The notes beneath the pieces are model-generated. The model did not search any database and had not been told where the DNA came from. It saw nothing but the letters and a program-made list of their open reading frames with translations. Shown here in pieces: positions 9,110-16,272 of a DNA stretch of 64,000 bases (positions within the stretch are counted from its first letter, which is position 1; the number at the start of each line of letters is the position of its first letter). The translations under genes and the position numbers were made by a program. Origin of the DNA: Paenibacillus xylanexedens (GTDB lineage Bacteria > Bacillota > Bacilli > Paenibacillales > Paenibacillaceae). Where the stretch lies: positions 434,001 to 498,000 of the forward strand of contig NZ_CP018620.1 in NCBI RefSeq assembly GCF_001908275.1. Direction: 5' to 3'.

Positions 9110-9876
9110 GCCGGGGCCTGGTTAGTATTGTTGGCGCTGGTCCTGGAGATCCGGATCTGATTACGGTAAAAGCCCTGAAACGTATTCAGTCCGCAGATGT
9201 CATTATGTATGATCGGCTTGTGAATGATGAATTGCTTGCTGAAGCTCGTGAAGGAGCACTCCGCATCTACTGCGGCAAGGCTCCAGGCCTTCACTCCATG
9301 AGTCAGGAGATGATTGGACGGATGCTGGCTGCACATGCAGCGGAAGGCAAACAAGTCGTAAGACTCAAGGGTGGCGATCCGTTCATCTTTGGCCGTGGTG
9401 GTGAAGAAGCGCTTGTGCTGGCGGAAGCAGGGATTGCATTCGAGATCATTCCTGGCATCACTTCAGCTGTAGGTACATCCGCTTCATCCCTTATTCCGTT
9501 AACCCATCGCGGGGTTGCTTCATCGTTCGCATGTGTCACGGGAACCGGCAGTGACGGAAGTGTATCTTCGGTCCGCTGGGATCTGCTTGCCCATAGTGTG
9601 GATACACTGGTCATCTACATGGCTATTAGCCAACTGCCCCAGATCCAACATGAATTGCTTCACCATGGCAAAAGCGGACACACCCCTGCGGCTTTAATCG
9701 AACGTGGAACCACTTCGGAGGAGCGCATTATTACCGGCACACTTGCCGAACTCCACTCCCTCGCCCTGTCACATCAAGTGAATAACCCGGCATTAATTAT
9801 GGTCGGCGAGTCGGTCCTGATCCGCGAACAGTTGCTTCAGATGCAACAGGCCGCTAATGCCTCCATGACCGGATAA
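9106..9876 (+). CDS. cobA: Uroporphyrinogen-III C-methyltransferase (SUMT)
   Basis: SAM-dependent methylation of uroporphyrinogen III to precorrin-2, the first step to siroheme, the cofactor of NirB. The 256-residue protein has the single SUMT domain: VGAGPGDPDLITVKALK at the N-terminus, YDRLVN, and the SAM loop GGDPFIFGRGGEE. There is no CysG-type dehydrogenase/chelatase extension. ATGA overlap with nirC indicates translational coupling. In B. subtilis the equivalent gene is nasF in the nas operon. It closes the unit; only a weak inverted repeat (ACCGGATAATCCGGT) lies at the end, facing the convergent tetR gene. Confidence 0.93.
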   Translation: MSRGLVSIVGAGPGDPDLITVKALKRIQSADVIMYDRLVNDELLAEAREGALRIYCGKAPGLHSMSQEMIGRMLAAHAAEGKQVVRLKGGDPFIFGRGGEEALVLAEAGIAFEIIPGITSAVGTSASSLIPLTHRGVASSFACVTGTGSDGSVSSVRWDLLAHSVDTLVIYMAISQLPQIQHELLHHGKSGHTPAALIERGTTSEERIITGTLAELHSLALSHQVNNPALIMVGESVLIREQLLQMQQAANASMTG

Positions 9877-9884
9877 TCCGGTAC

Positions 9885-10523
9885 TTAATCCAATAGCATA
9901 CGCTCGTGAATAGTCCGACCCTTCTGCCCTGGTTCAATCAGCAGACGGGTCGGTTTGATGTTAATCAGCGCCGTAAGCTGCTCCCCCATATAATGCGCAG
10001 AATACTTGAATCCAATCTCTGCCCAATGCATGATTACACCTACCGTTGCAGATACCAGATAACTTAACATGATGTCGTAATTAATCGTCCATTCACTATC
10101 CTCGGTCACCAATACAAAATCTTCGGTTAGATACGTTCTAAACATATTGCACAGTCGGGAGCTCATATCTGAATGCATCGTTATTAATGCACGAAAGATA
10201 TCCTGATGGGCTTCAATATATTCGAATACAGGCATCGTGGATGGCAGCAATACAGTCATGTCCACTTCTTTGAGCTGTGCATATGGTTCTGCATAAGCTC
10301 GCCCCACTCCCTGCATGAAATCATCCAGAATGAACTGCAACAACTCCGGTTTGCCGGGAAAATGTAAATAGAAGGTTCCCCGGTTGTAATCCGCCCGTTC
10401 CGTAATATCCCGGATTGTGAGGGCATCCGCTCCCTTCTCCAATATCAAAGAAACCGCCGCAGCGATGATCGCATCCTGCGTTCTTCGTGCTCTCCGGTCC
10501 TGAGGATGTTCAATGATCAACAT
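9885..10523 (-). CDS. TetR/AcrR family transcriptional regulator
   Basis: Repressor-type regulator of 212 residues. The N-terminal helix-turn-helix is clear: AIIAAAVSLILEKGADALTIRDITERADYNRGTFYLHF, with the typical G-T-F-Y-x-H-F end. The remaining alpha-helical part would bind a ligand and dimerise; no ligand can be named. GGAGG is seven nt before the ATG. It is divergent from an SDR oxidoreductase gene and probably controls it and itself through the inverted repeat at 10536-10562. Confidence 0.9.
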   Translation of the reverse strand: MLIIEHPQDRRARRTQDAIIAAAVSLILEKGADALTIRDITERADYNRGTFYLHFPGKPELLQFILDDFMQGVGRAYAEPYAQLKEVDMTVLLPSTMPVFEYIEAHQDIFRALITMHSDMSSRLCNMFRTYLTEDFVLVTEDSEWTINYDIMLSYLVSATVGVIMHWAEIGFKYSAHYMGEQLTALINIKPTRLLIEPGQKGRTIHERMLLD

Positions 10524-10535
10524 TTTCGCCTCCTT

Positions 10536-10562
10536 TGTTCATTATTGTAATATAAATGAACA
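10536..10562. promoter_or_regulatory. Candidate TetR operator
   Basis: Inverted repeat TGTTCAT - 13 nt - ATGAACA directly upstream of the tetR ribosome site, in the tetR-SDR divergent gap. A second short dyad TGACA-n7-TGTCA lies nearby (about 10586-10602). Assignment to this regulator is inference. Confidence 0.5.
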
Positions 10563-10718
10563 CCGCTTACACCTCTGTCCGATAGCTGACATATGCGCTG
10601 TCAATGATTATTGTCACATTGCTATGTATATCTTAACATTGAGACAGGAAAGATAGACGACAGGTTGAAACTTTTTTTGAGAAATACCTGCCAATAATGA
10701 ATAAGGAGCGGATATATC

Positions 10719-11486
10719 ATGAGTACATCTTATACACATACAGCCGTTATTACAGGAGCAGCCGGAGGCATTGGTAAAGAATTGGCACGCCGCCTGGCTG
10801 AGCGCAAAATCAACTTGGTTCTGGTGGACCTGAATGAAGAAGCCATCCAACAGACGATTACTGATCTGAACCTCGACAAAGAGCACGTCATCGCCGTAAA
10901 AGCGAACGTATCCCAAGAAGCAGACGTGAAAAACTATGTGCAAAAAGCATTGGATGCTTTTGGCCGAATCGATTATTTTGCCAACAATGCCGGTATTGAA
11001 GGTCCAACAGGACTGATCGAAGACCTGAGTGTTGAAGCACTCGACACCGTATATAACGTCAACATTCGTGGGGTATTCCTGGGTCTGCAAAATGTCATTC
11101 CAGTGATGAAAAAACAAAAATCCGGTGCGATTCTTAATACCTCTTCCCTCGCGGGTCTGATGGGTGCACCTGCTGTTTCTCCATATATTATGTCCAAACA
11201 TGCCGTAGTTGGCCTCACGCGTACCGCTGCCAATGAACTGGCACCTTATAATATTCGGGTTAACGCTGTATTGCCAGGTACAATCAATACACGCATGATG
11301 CGCCAGATCGAAGCAAATTCCGGTAACGTGGAAGACTATCAATCAGCAACCGTGTCCAGCATTCCAATGGGCCGTTACGGCGAACCGGAAGAAGTCGCTG
11401 CGGTAATGAACTTCCTGTTGTCCGAAGAAGCATCCTATGTAACAGCTTCCCTCTACACCGTAGATGGCGGTATGGTGGGTCAATAA
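10719..11486 (+). CDS. SDR-family NAD(P)-dependent oxidoreductase
   Basis: Classical short-chain dehydrogenase of 255 residues. Cofactor motif TGAAGGIG is at 12-19, NNAG near 89, the catalytic Ser in TSSLAG near 143, and Tyr-x-x-x-Lys as YIMSKHA near 156. An acidic residue after strand 2 (LVLVDLNEEA) suggests NAD(H) preference. Family proteins interconvert alcohols and ketones; the substrate is unknown. It is preceded by AAGGAG and stands alone, divergent from the TetR gene that probably regulates it. Confidence 0.9.
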   Translation: MSTSYTHTAVITGAAGGIGKELARRLAERKINLVLVDLNEEAIQQTITDLNLDKEHVIAVKANVSQEADVKNYVQKALDAFGRIDYFANNAGIEGPTGLIEDLSVEALDTVYNVNIRGVFLGLQNVIPVMKKQKSGAILNTSSLAGLMGAPAVSPYIMSKHAVVGLTRTAANELAPYNIRVNAVLPGTINTRMMRQIEANSGNVEDYQSATVSSIPMGRYGEPEEVAAVMNFLLSEEASYVTASLYTVDGGMVGQ

Positions 11487-11590
11487 GAAGCTGTAAACTG
11501 TAGGATCCGGTCCGATAGAACTTCAAGTCCATCCTTAGAAAAGTTATACCGACAGGTGTTCCCGAAGGAATGCCTGGTCGCTACAATCTA

Positions 11591-11635
11591 AAAAAGGCCT
11601 CAACACCACAGTAATGTGGAGTTGAGGTCTTTTTT
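11591..11635 (+). terminator. Rho-independent terminator after the SDR gene
   Basis: AAAAAGGCCTCAAC...GTTGAGGTCTTTTTT. Complementary A- and T-runs on both sides let it work in either direction. Confidence 0.88.
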
Positions 11636-11726
11636 ACAGTACAACACTTGCCATGCATTAGGCTGCATCTGTGAGATTTCACTTTTGAAACAGCCATTTA
11701 ACGTCTCGTTGCACTCTGTCATACTC

Positions 11727-11918
11727 TAACGAACCTAGGATACCTTATATCGGTTAATAGAGCTTATTTCCCGAACTAACGAATCTCAGAAACGCTAATT
11801 CCGCAGAAATGCTGCAATTGCACCGAAAATTCCTGTAATCCAGAGAATAACGTGTCTCAGATTCGTCAAATTCTCGACCGAGCGAGAAATGACCGAATAG
11901 CGCATGTGAGATTCGTTA
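11727..11918. repeat. Dispersed intergenic element, copy A (2 direct + 2 inverted motifs, 50-nt period)
   Basis: Two direct copies of a motif (TAACGAACCTAGGATACCTT at 11727; TAACGAATCTCAGAAACGCT at 11777) are followed by two inverted copies whose ends fall at 11868 and 11918. Both pairs are spaced exactly 50 nt. The layout is dyad-symmetric and could fold into nested hairpins. The rest of the 575-bp gap between the SDR gene and 12062 holds only the terminator; no gene is seen. Confidence 0.7.
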
Positions 11919-12061
11919 GATTTTGCCCGGATCACAGAAAGGCTTAATCGCTGGACTGAACACCTTTGCACACCAATAATCTAGCCCCTCATGCGCCGAT
12001 CATCGATACAAAATCTCATTAAACCTCACGCCACAGTCCAAGCTCCAAATCCACACTTAAC

Positions 12062-12349
12062 TTAATCTACGTATCCCGCGTGACCCTTGTCCATCAAGTA
12101 GTCCATCTCCGCATCCAGGATGCTTTCCACGGTCAACTCATCCAGCTTCACATCTTTACGACTAAGGATATAGTCAGCCAGATCATCGCCGTCAATATCC
12201 ACATCGTTACCTTTGGAATTTTCGTGCGCCTTGTTGATGTACGCTTGCTCATGCTTCAACACAAGAGCGATATTCGCCTGGCTTGCCTTCGTTTTATCTG
12301 CAATATATTGCATCATTTCTTGTTCATTAATTGCGTTTGCTTCTGCCAC
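12062..12349 (-). CDS. Conserved hypothetical protein, 95 aa
   Basis: I do not recognise this family. The product is small, acidic and helical, with no membrane segment: NEQEMMQYIADKTKASQANIALVLKHEQAYI, then an Asp-rich stretch (GNDVDIDGDDLADYILSRKDVKL) and ESILDAEMDYLMDKG. The start is GTG at 12349, with AAGGAGATG about 11 nt upstream. Reading frame, ribosome site and codon use look genuine. It lies between the intergenic repeat and the two-component operon as a separate unit. The DIDGDD run could be a metal-binding loop, but this is speculation. Confidence 0.7.
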   Translation of the reverse strand: MAEANAINEQEMMQYIADKTKASQANIALVLKHEQAYINKAHENSKGNDVDIDGDDLADYILSRKDVKLDELTVESILDAEMDYLMDKGHAGYVD

Positions 12350-12486
12350 GTTCAGTCATCTCCTTGATTCATACATACTGTTGCCATTGTAGCATAGGTT
12401 AACCCATTACAGGCAGAACTTATGCCTGACGAACGATTATAGAGCGGTATCGAAGGTTAGTGTGGAGCCAGCTCATCACTCCACCC

Positions 12487-13824
12487 CTACGACAACCGCA
12501 CGTAAAATGTAGCACCCTCTCCGACCACGCTTCGAGCGTACAACTCTCCTTTGTGCTGATCCACAATGGAACGAGCAATCGCCAGCCCCAGTCCATGCCC
12601 ACCATGCTTGCGAGCTCTTGAAGAATCGGTACGATAGAATCGATCAAAGATCCGATCCAGATGTTCCGGCGCAATGCCTTCCCCTGTATTGGACACGGCC
12701 AGCACGATATCATTATTCTGTTTCTGGAGGGTGACGTTTACCGACCCTTTGGGACCGGAATACTTCACAGCATTATCGAGCAGGATCAGAATGACCTGTT
12801 TGATCTGCTCACTGTTCCCATGAACTGTAAGATTCGGCTCAATGTTGTAATCGAGGGAGATGTTTTTCTCAAAAATAACGGCCTCCATTGGCAAAATAAT
12901 ACTCTCTACCGCATCGCTCATATTAAACTTCGCATGAATCATCGTGGAGCGTGAGTCGTCCATCTGTGTCAGATAGAGCAGATCATTCGTAAGCCCGGTC
13001 ATGCGCTCGGTTTCCGACTTGATATAGTGCAGCCACTTCGCCTGGTTTGCTATTGTATCCTCCTGATTCGCAAGCAGTACGTCAGCATTGGTATTGATGA
13101 TCGCCAGAGGTGTCTTCAGCTCATGTGAAGCATCACCGATGAATTGTTTTTGCTTCTCAAACGCTTCTCTGACTGGTGCAATGGATCGATTGGCAAAATA
13201 ACGGCTCAGGAAGTAGATCACAATCAACATGATTAATCCAACAACAACAAATGTATAGATCAGATTCGTCAGAATGCCTTGTTGTGCCGTCACATCAATG
13301 AATACAATCATATGCCCGTCACCGCTCGGATCAACTACATAGGCCCAGTCCGTTCCATCAAGCGTAAATTGTCCCGTCTGCCGTTCCGAATCACCAACTT
13401 TATTCTGGTCAACCTTTTGCAGCGCCTCCGTATAAAACGTATCTTCCATATCAAATTGAGAATGCGTATCCGTAACCTTCCACTGGTCATCCGTCTTGAT
13501 CATGAACGAAACGGAACGTGCCGGAGGTGAGTTGGGATCACCCCATGGTCTTCCATTATCACCACCCATGGCATCGGAGGGCAACGAACCTGAATTTGAA
13601 CCTGTACCAGAGTCCGTCCCCATCCCCCCATCTTCCCCACGCAGCATCTTGGATGAATTATAAGGACCGTGATAGAAATCAGACATCTTGTACAACTCCA
13701 TATTTGTCTCACGTTGCACATTCTGATACGTAATCGTATAGATCGTCGCAAATGCCACCAGCATCATAATAGATATGGACACCAGATTCACGATCAGGAA
13801 TCGATTTCGGAGTTTCTTGAACAT
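12487..13824 (-). CDS. Sensor histidine kinase (OmpR-partner type)
   Basis: Membrane kinase of 445 residues. Helix 1 spans about 10-32. An extracellular domain of about 150 residues follows, with a Gly/Ser/Asp/Pro-rich low-complexity stretch (about 62-102, DGGMGTDSGTGSNSGS). Helix 2 spans about 187-207, then a HAMP-like linker. The phospho-acceptor is His234 in FIGDASHELKTPL; the ATP-binding domain shows DNAVKYSG, FDRFYRTD and HGGHGLGLAIA. Its start overlaps the stop of the response regulator by one base (TGATG), so the pair is co-translated. The pair is divergent from the VTC/DUF4956/beta-helix operon, its likely target. Signal unknown. Confidence 0.92.
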   Translation of the reverse strand: MFKKLRNRFLIVNLVSISIMMLVAFATIYTITYQNVQRETNMELYKMSDFYHGPYNSSKMLRGEDGGMGTDSGTGSNSGSLPSDAMGGDNGRPWGDPNSPPARSVSFMIKTDDQWKVTDTHSQFDMEDTFYTEALQKVDQNKVGDSERQTGQFTLDGTDWAYVVDPSGDGHMIVFIDVTAQQGILTNLIYTFVVVGLIMLIVIYFLSRYFANRSIAPVREAFEKQKQFIGDASHELKTPLAIINTNADVLLANQEDTIANQAKWLHYIKSETERMTGLTNDLLYLTQMDDSRSTMIHAKFNMSDAVESIILPMEAVIFEKNISLDYNIEPNLTVHGNSEQIKQVILILLDNAVKYSGPKGSVNVTLQKQNNDIVLAVSNTGEGIAPEHLDRIFDRFYRTDSSRARKHGGHGLGLAIARSIVDQHKGELYARSVVGEGATFYVRLS

Positions 13825-14501
13825 CAGGACGTCACCTCAAGCACGTACCCCACACCCCGAATCGTGTTAATGCGGACAGCAGAGTTCAGGAAGGTTAATT
13901 TTTTGCGTAAAAACGAGATGTACACCTCCACATTGTTATACTCCACTTCCGAATCAAATCCCCATAACTTCTCAATAATCTGCTCTTTGGAAGTTATCGC
14001 CTGTTTGCGGGCAATCAACAGCTCCAGCAGTTCATTCTCCTTCAAATTCAGCTTGATCTCCTTACCCTGTACGCTCAGCTTCAATTGGGTTGTATTCAGC
14101 TCAATGTCGCCAAACTTCAACCCATCCTCGGGAACCACTTCGCCCTTCCGTCGTAAAGCTGCACGAATCCGGGCCAGCAATTCCTCTGTGGCAAAAGGCT
14201 TGGCGATATAATCATCGGCACCATAATCGAGGCCTGTGACTTTGTCCAATAGTTCACCCTTGGCAGTAAGCAGAATGACAGGCGTATGATTGCCTTCACT
14301 GCGAAGTTTCTTCAGGACGGTGATCCCGTCCATCTCCGGCATCATGATGTCGAGTAGTAACAGGTCGTAGATGCCGCTCTGCGCATAATCGAGTCCTGAT
14401 CTGCCGTCGTGGACCATGTCCACGGAGTAGTTGTTTTTTTTCAAAATCTGCGATACAGCCTCTGCCAAATGAACCTCATCTTCCGCAATTAATATTCTCA
14501 T
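13824..14501 (-). CDS. OmpR/PhoB-family response regulator
   Basis: DNA-binding regulator of 225 residues. The receiver domain (1-115) has acidic pocket EDE at 7-9, Asp51 in LLLDIMMPEMDG, Thr in LLTAKG and Lys in YIAKPF. The C-terminal winged helix (about 130-222) has KLNLKENELLELLIARKQAI and NTIRGVGYVLE. It is the first gene of the pair with the kinase. A 17-bp box (TTAAGATTGATTCAAGG on the minus strand) lies nine nt upstream of its own -10, matching a box before the divergent operon, which suggests autoregulation plus target activation. Confidence 0.93.
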   Translation of the reverse strand: MRILIAEDEVHLAEAVSQILKKNNYSVDMVHDGRSGLDYAQSGIYDLLLLDIMMPEMDGITVLKKLRSEGNHTPVILLTAKGELLDKVTGLDYGADDYIAKPFATEELLARIRAALRRKGEVVPEDGLKFGDIELNTTQLKLSVQGKEIKLNLKENELLELLIARKQAITSKEQIIEKLWGFDSEVEYNNVEVYISFLRKKLTFLNSAVRINTIRGVGYVLEVTS

Positions 14502-14560
14502 GCTCTATTCATTCCTCTGCTTGAATTATTTCTCTCAATGGGCTTGTTTTATATGTTCTT

Positions 14561-14687
14561 ATTCTATCAATTAAACCTTGAATCAATCTTAATGCATTTT
14601 GTGCACGCGTACTATTATAGGAAGGTAAAAAAATGTTAACGCAATGTAAAATCATTTAAGATTCATTCAAGGTTGGCGCTCTAAGAT
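14561..14687. promoter_or_regulatory. Paired response-regulator boxes and divergent promoters
   Basis: Inverted 17-bp boxes lie at 14576-14592 and 14656-14672. Read toward each gene they are TTAAGATTGATTCAAGG and TTAAGATTCATTCAAGG (16/17 identical), each containing a TTAAG/TTCAAG direct repeat with a period near 10, typical for OmpR-type dimers. Nine nt downstream of each box is a -10-like hexamer: TAGAAT (minus, 14561-14566) and TAAGAT (plus, 14682-14687). The box thus covers the -35 position on both sides, an activator layout. Confidence 0.7.
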
Positions 14688-14754
14688 ACAGACATGGAAG
14701 CAATACACGATGCAACAAAACATACAACCCACCAACGAAAGGAATGAGTCCCAC

Positions 14755-15573
14755 ATGGCTATTGAAGTATTCAATCGATACGAGAGCAAATACCTTCTGA
14801 CGGATGAGCAGTACGCACATTTCTACAACGACCTGCTGAAATACATGGAGCTGGATGCCTACAACAAGAAACATGAGTACTACTCCATCAGCAACCTGTA
14901 CTTCGACACTCCACAGGATTCCCTGATTCGCGCCAGTCTCTCCAAACCAAAATACAAGGAGAAGCTGAGACTACGGGCTTATGGAGTACCTGAAGAGAAT
15001 GCCAAGGTGTATCTGGAGATCAAAAAGAAAGTATTTGGCCTGGTGAACAAGCGCAGAACAGCCTTGAAGCTGGATGAAGCTTACGAATTTGTCCGTTCGG
15101 GACAGGCACCGGAGCTGGCGGATTATATGAACAAACAGGTTGTGGAGGAGATCAAATACTTCCTTCGCCTCTACGATCTGGAACCGAAAGTGTATCTGGC
15201 GTATGAACGCAAAGCACTCTTCGACAAGAACAGCCGGGATCTCCGCATTACCTTTGACACCAACATTCGCAGCCGCAGATACGATCTGAAGCTGGAACAG
15301 GGAGATTACGGTGAACCGCTGGTGAAGGACGGTCGATGGCTGATGGAAGTGAAAGCCGAGAAAACCGTTCCGCTGTGGCTCTCGCAATTGCTCTGTGAGC
15401 ATGGTCTCTACCGCACCGGATTTTCGAAATATGGCAACGAGTTCAGACATCTGGTGAGAACAACCAACCTGAATTACCAGACGGAGCGCATTCTTGTGCC
15501 AGGTACCGATTTCGCCCCATCCATAGAACAAGAACAATTAATTAGAGAAAGAGAGAGTGTAATATATGCTTGA
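14755..15573 (+). CDS. VTC-domain protein (polyphosphate polymerase-like, TTM fold)
   Basis: A 272-residue cytoplasmic protein matching the VTC domain, the tunnel-fold catalytic core of yeast Vtc4 that makes polyphosphate from ATP. Tunnel-type charged positions are present: R8/E10/K12 in NRYESKY, SNLYFDT at 46-52, K70-x-R72-x-R74, E88/K90, R164 in RDLRITFD, E198/K200 in MEVK, and K225 in FSKYGNEF. I start at ATG 14755 (AAAGGA upstream); the ATG at 14710 has no good site. The gene overlaps the next one by eight bases. Bacterial VTC proteins often sit with DUF4956 and CotH or beta-helix proteins. Actual polyphosphate synthesis is not proven. Confidence 0.85.
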   Translation: MAIEVFNRYESKYLLTDEQYAHFYNDLLKYMELDAYNKKHEYYSISNLYFDTPQDSLIRASLSKPKYKEKLRLRAYGVPEENAKVYLEIKKKVFGLVNKRRTALKLDEAYEFVRSGQAPELADYMNKQVVEEIKYFLRLYDLEPKVYLAYERKALFDKNSRDLRITFDTNIRSRRYDLKLEQGDYGEPLVKDGRWLMEVKAEKTVPLWLSQLLCEHGLYRTGFSKYGNEFRHLVRTTNLNYQTERILVPGTDFAPSIEQEQLIRERESVIYA

Positions 15574-16246
15574 TTCCATCTTCAACTCAGCTTTGACCGA
15601 TACCAATTTAACGTTTAACAACGCAGTCATCACCATTGGTCTTGCCATCATTCTGGGGTTAATCATCAGCCTCACCTACATGAAGACTAACCAAAGCACA
15701 TACTCCCAGAGCTTTACCTTAACGATGGTTGTCCTGCCCGTCATTGTAGCCATCATCATTCTGCTCATCGGCAGCAACATCGCTCGAGCATTCAGCTTGG
15801 CAGGTGCCTTCTCGATCATCCGATTCCGCAGTGCACCTGGTGATCCGAAGGACATTGCTTATGTATTGTTCACGATGGCTTCCGGTCTTGCCTGCGGTGT
15901 AGGCGCTTTTGGATACGCGGTTCTGTTCACCATTATCCTGTGTGTGCTGATGTTTGTCCTGAGTCGCTTCAACTTCGGCGGCAAGAAGAGTCAGCTGAAA
16001 ACGCTGAAAGTCACCATTCCCGAGAACTTGAGCTATGAAGAAGCACTTAATGAAGTGTTCCATAAATTCAACGTACCATTTGATCTGAAAAAAATCAGAA
16101 CGACCGAACTCGGCAGTCTATATGAGCTGGTCTACAGTGTAACCATTCACGAAAGTGTTAGCCAAAAGGAATTCCTCGATGCGATCCGCACACGGAACGG
16201 CAATCTGGATATCTCATTAACCATGAGTCCAACAACGGAATATTAA
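15566..16246 (+). CDS. DUF4956 membrane protein
   Basis: Membrane protein of 226 residues with about four helices in the first 130 residues (VITIGLAIILGLIISLTYM; LTMVVLPVIVAIIILLI; a GLACGVGAFGYAVLF region; TIILCVLMFVLS). The family-typical loop ARAFSLAGAFSIIRFRSAPGDPKDIAYVLFTM lies between helices 2 and 3. The C-terminal 90 residues are soluble (LKTLKVTIPENLSYEEALNEVF). Function is unknown in the family; genes recur next to VTC-domain genes, so a complex or transfer channel with the VTC protein is plausible. Its ATG lies within the end of the VTC gene, implying coupling. Confidence 0.85.
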   Translation: MLDSIFNSALTDTNLTFNNAVITIGLAIILGLIISLTYMKTNQSTYSQSFTLTMVVLPVIVAIIILLIGSNIARAFSLAGAFSIIRFRSAPGDPKDIAYVLFTMASGLACGVGAFGYAVLFTIILCVLMFVLSRFNFGGKKSQLKTLKVTIPENLSYEEALNEVFHKFNVPFDLKKIRTTELGSLYELVYSVTIHESVSQKEFLDAIRTRNGNLDISLTMSPTTEY

Positions 16247-16272
16247 TTTGTAATTGGAAGGGAAAGATCTAT

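Noticed and set aside
11727..11918. CRISPR array
   Set aside because: Only two direct copies, then inverted copies; no cas genes and no regular identical repeats.
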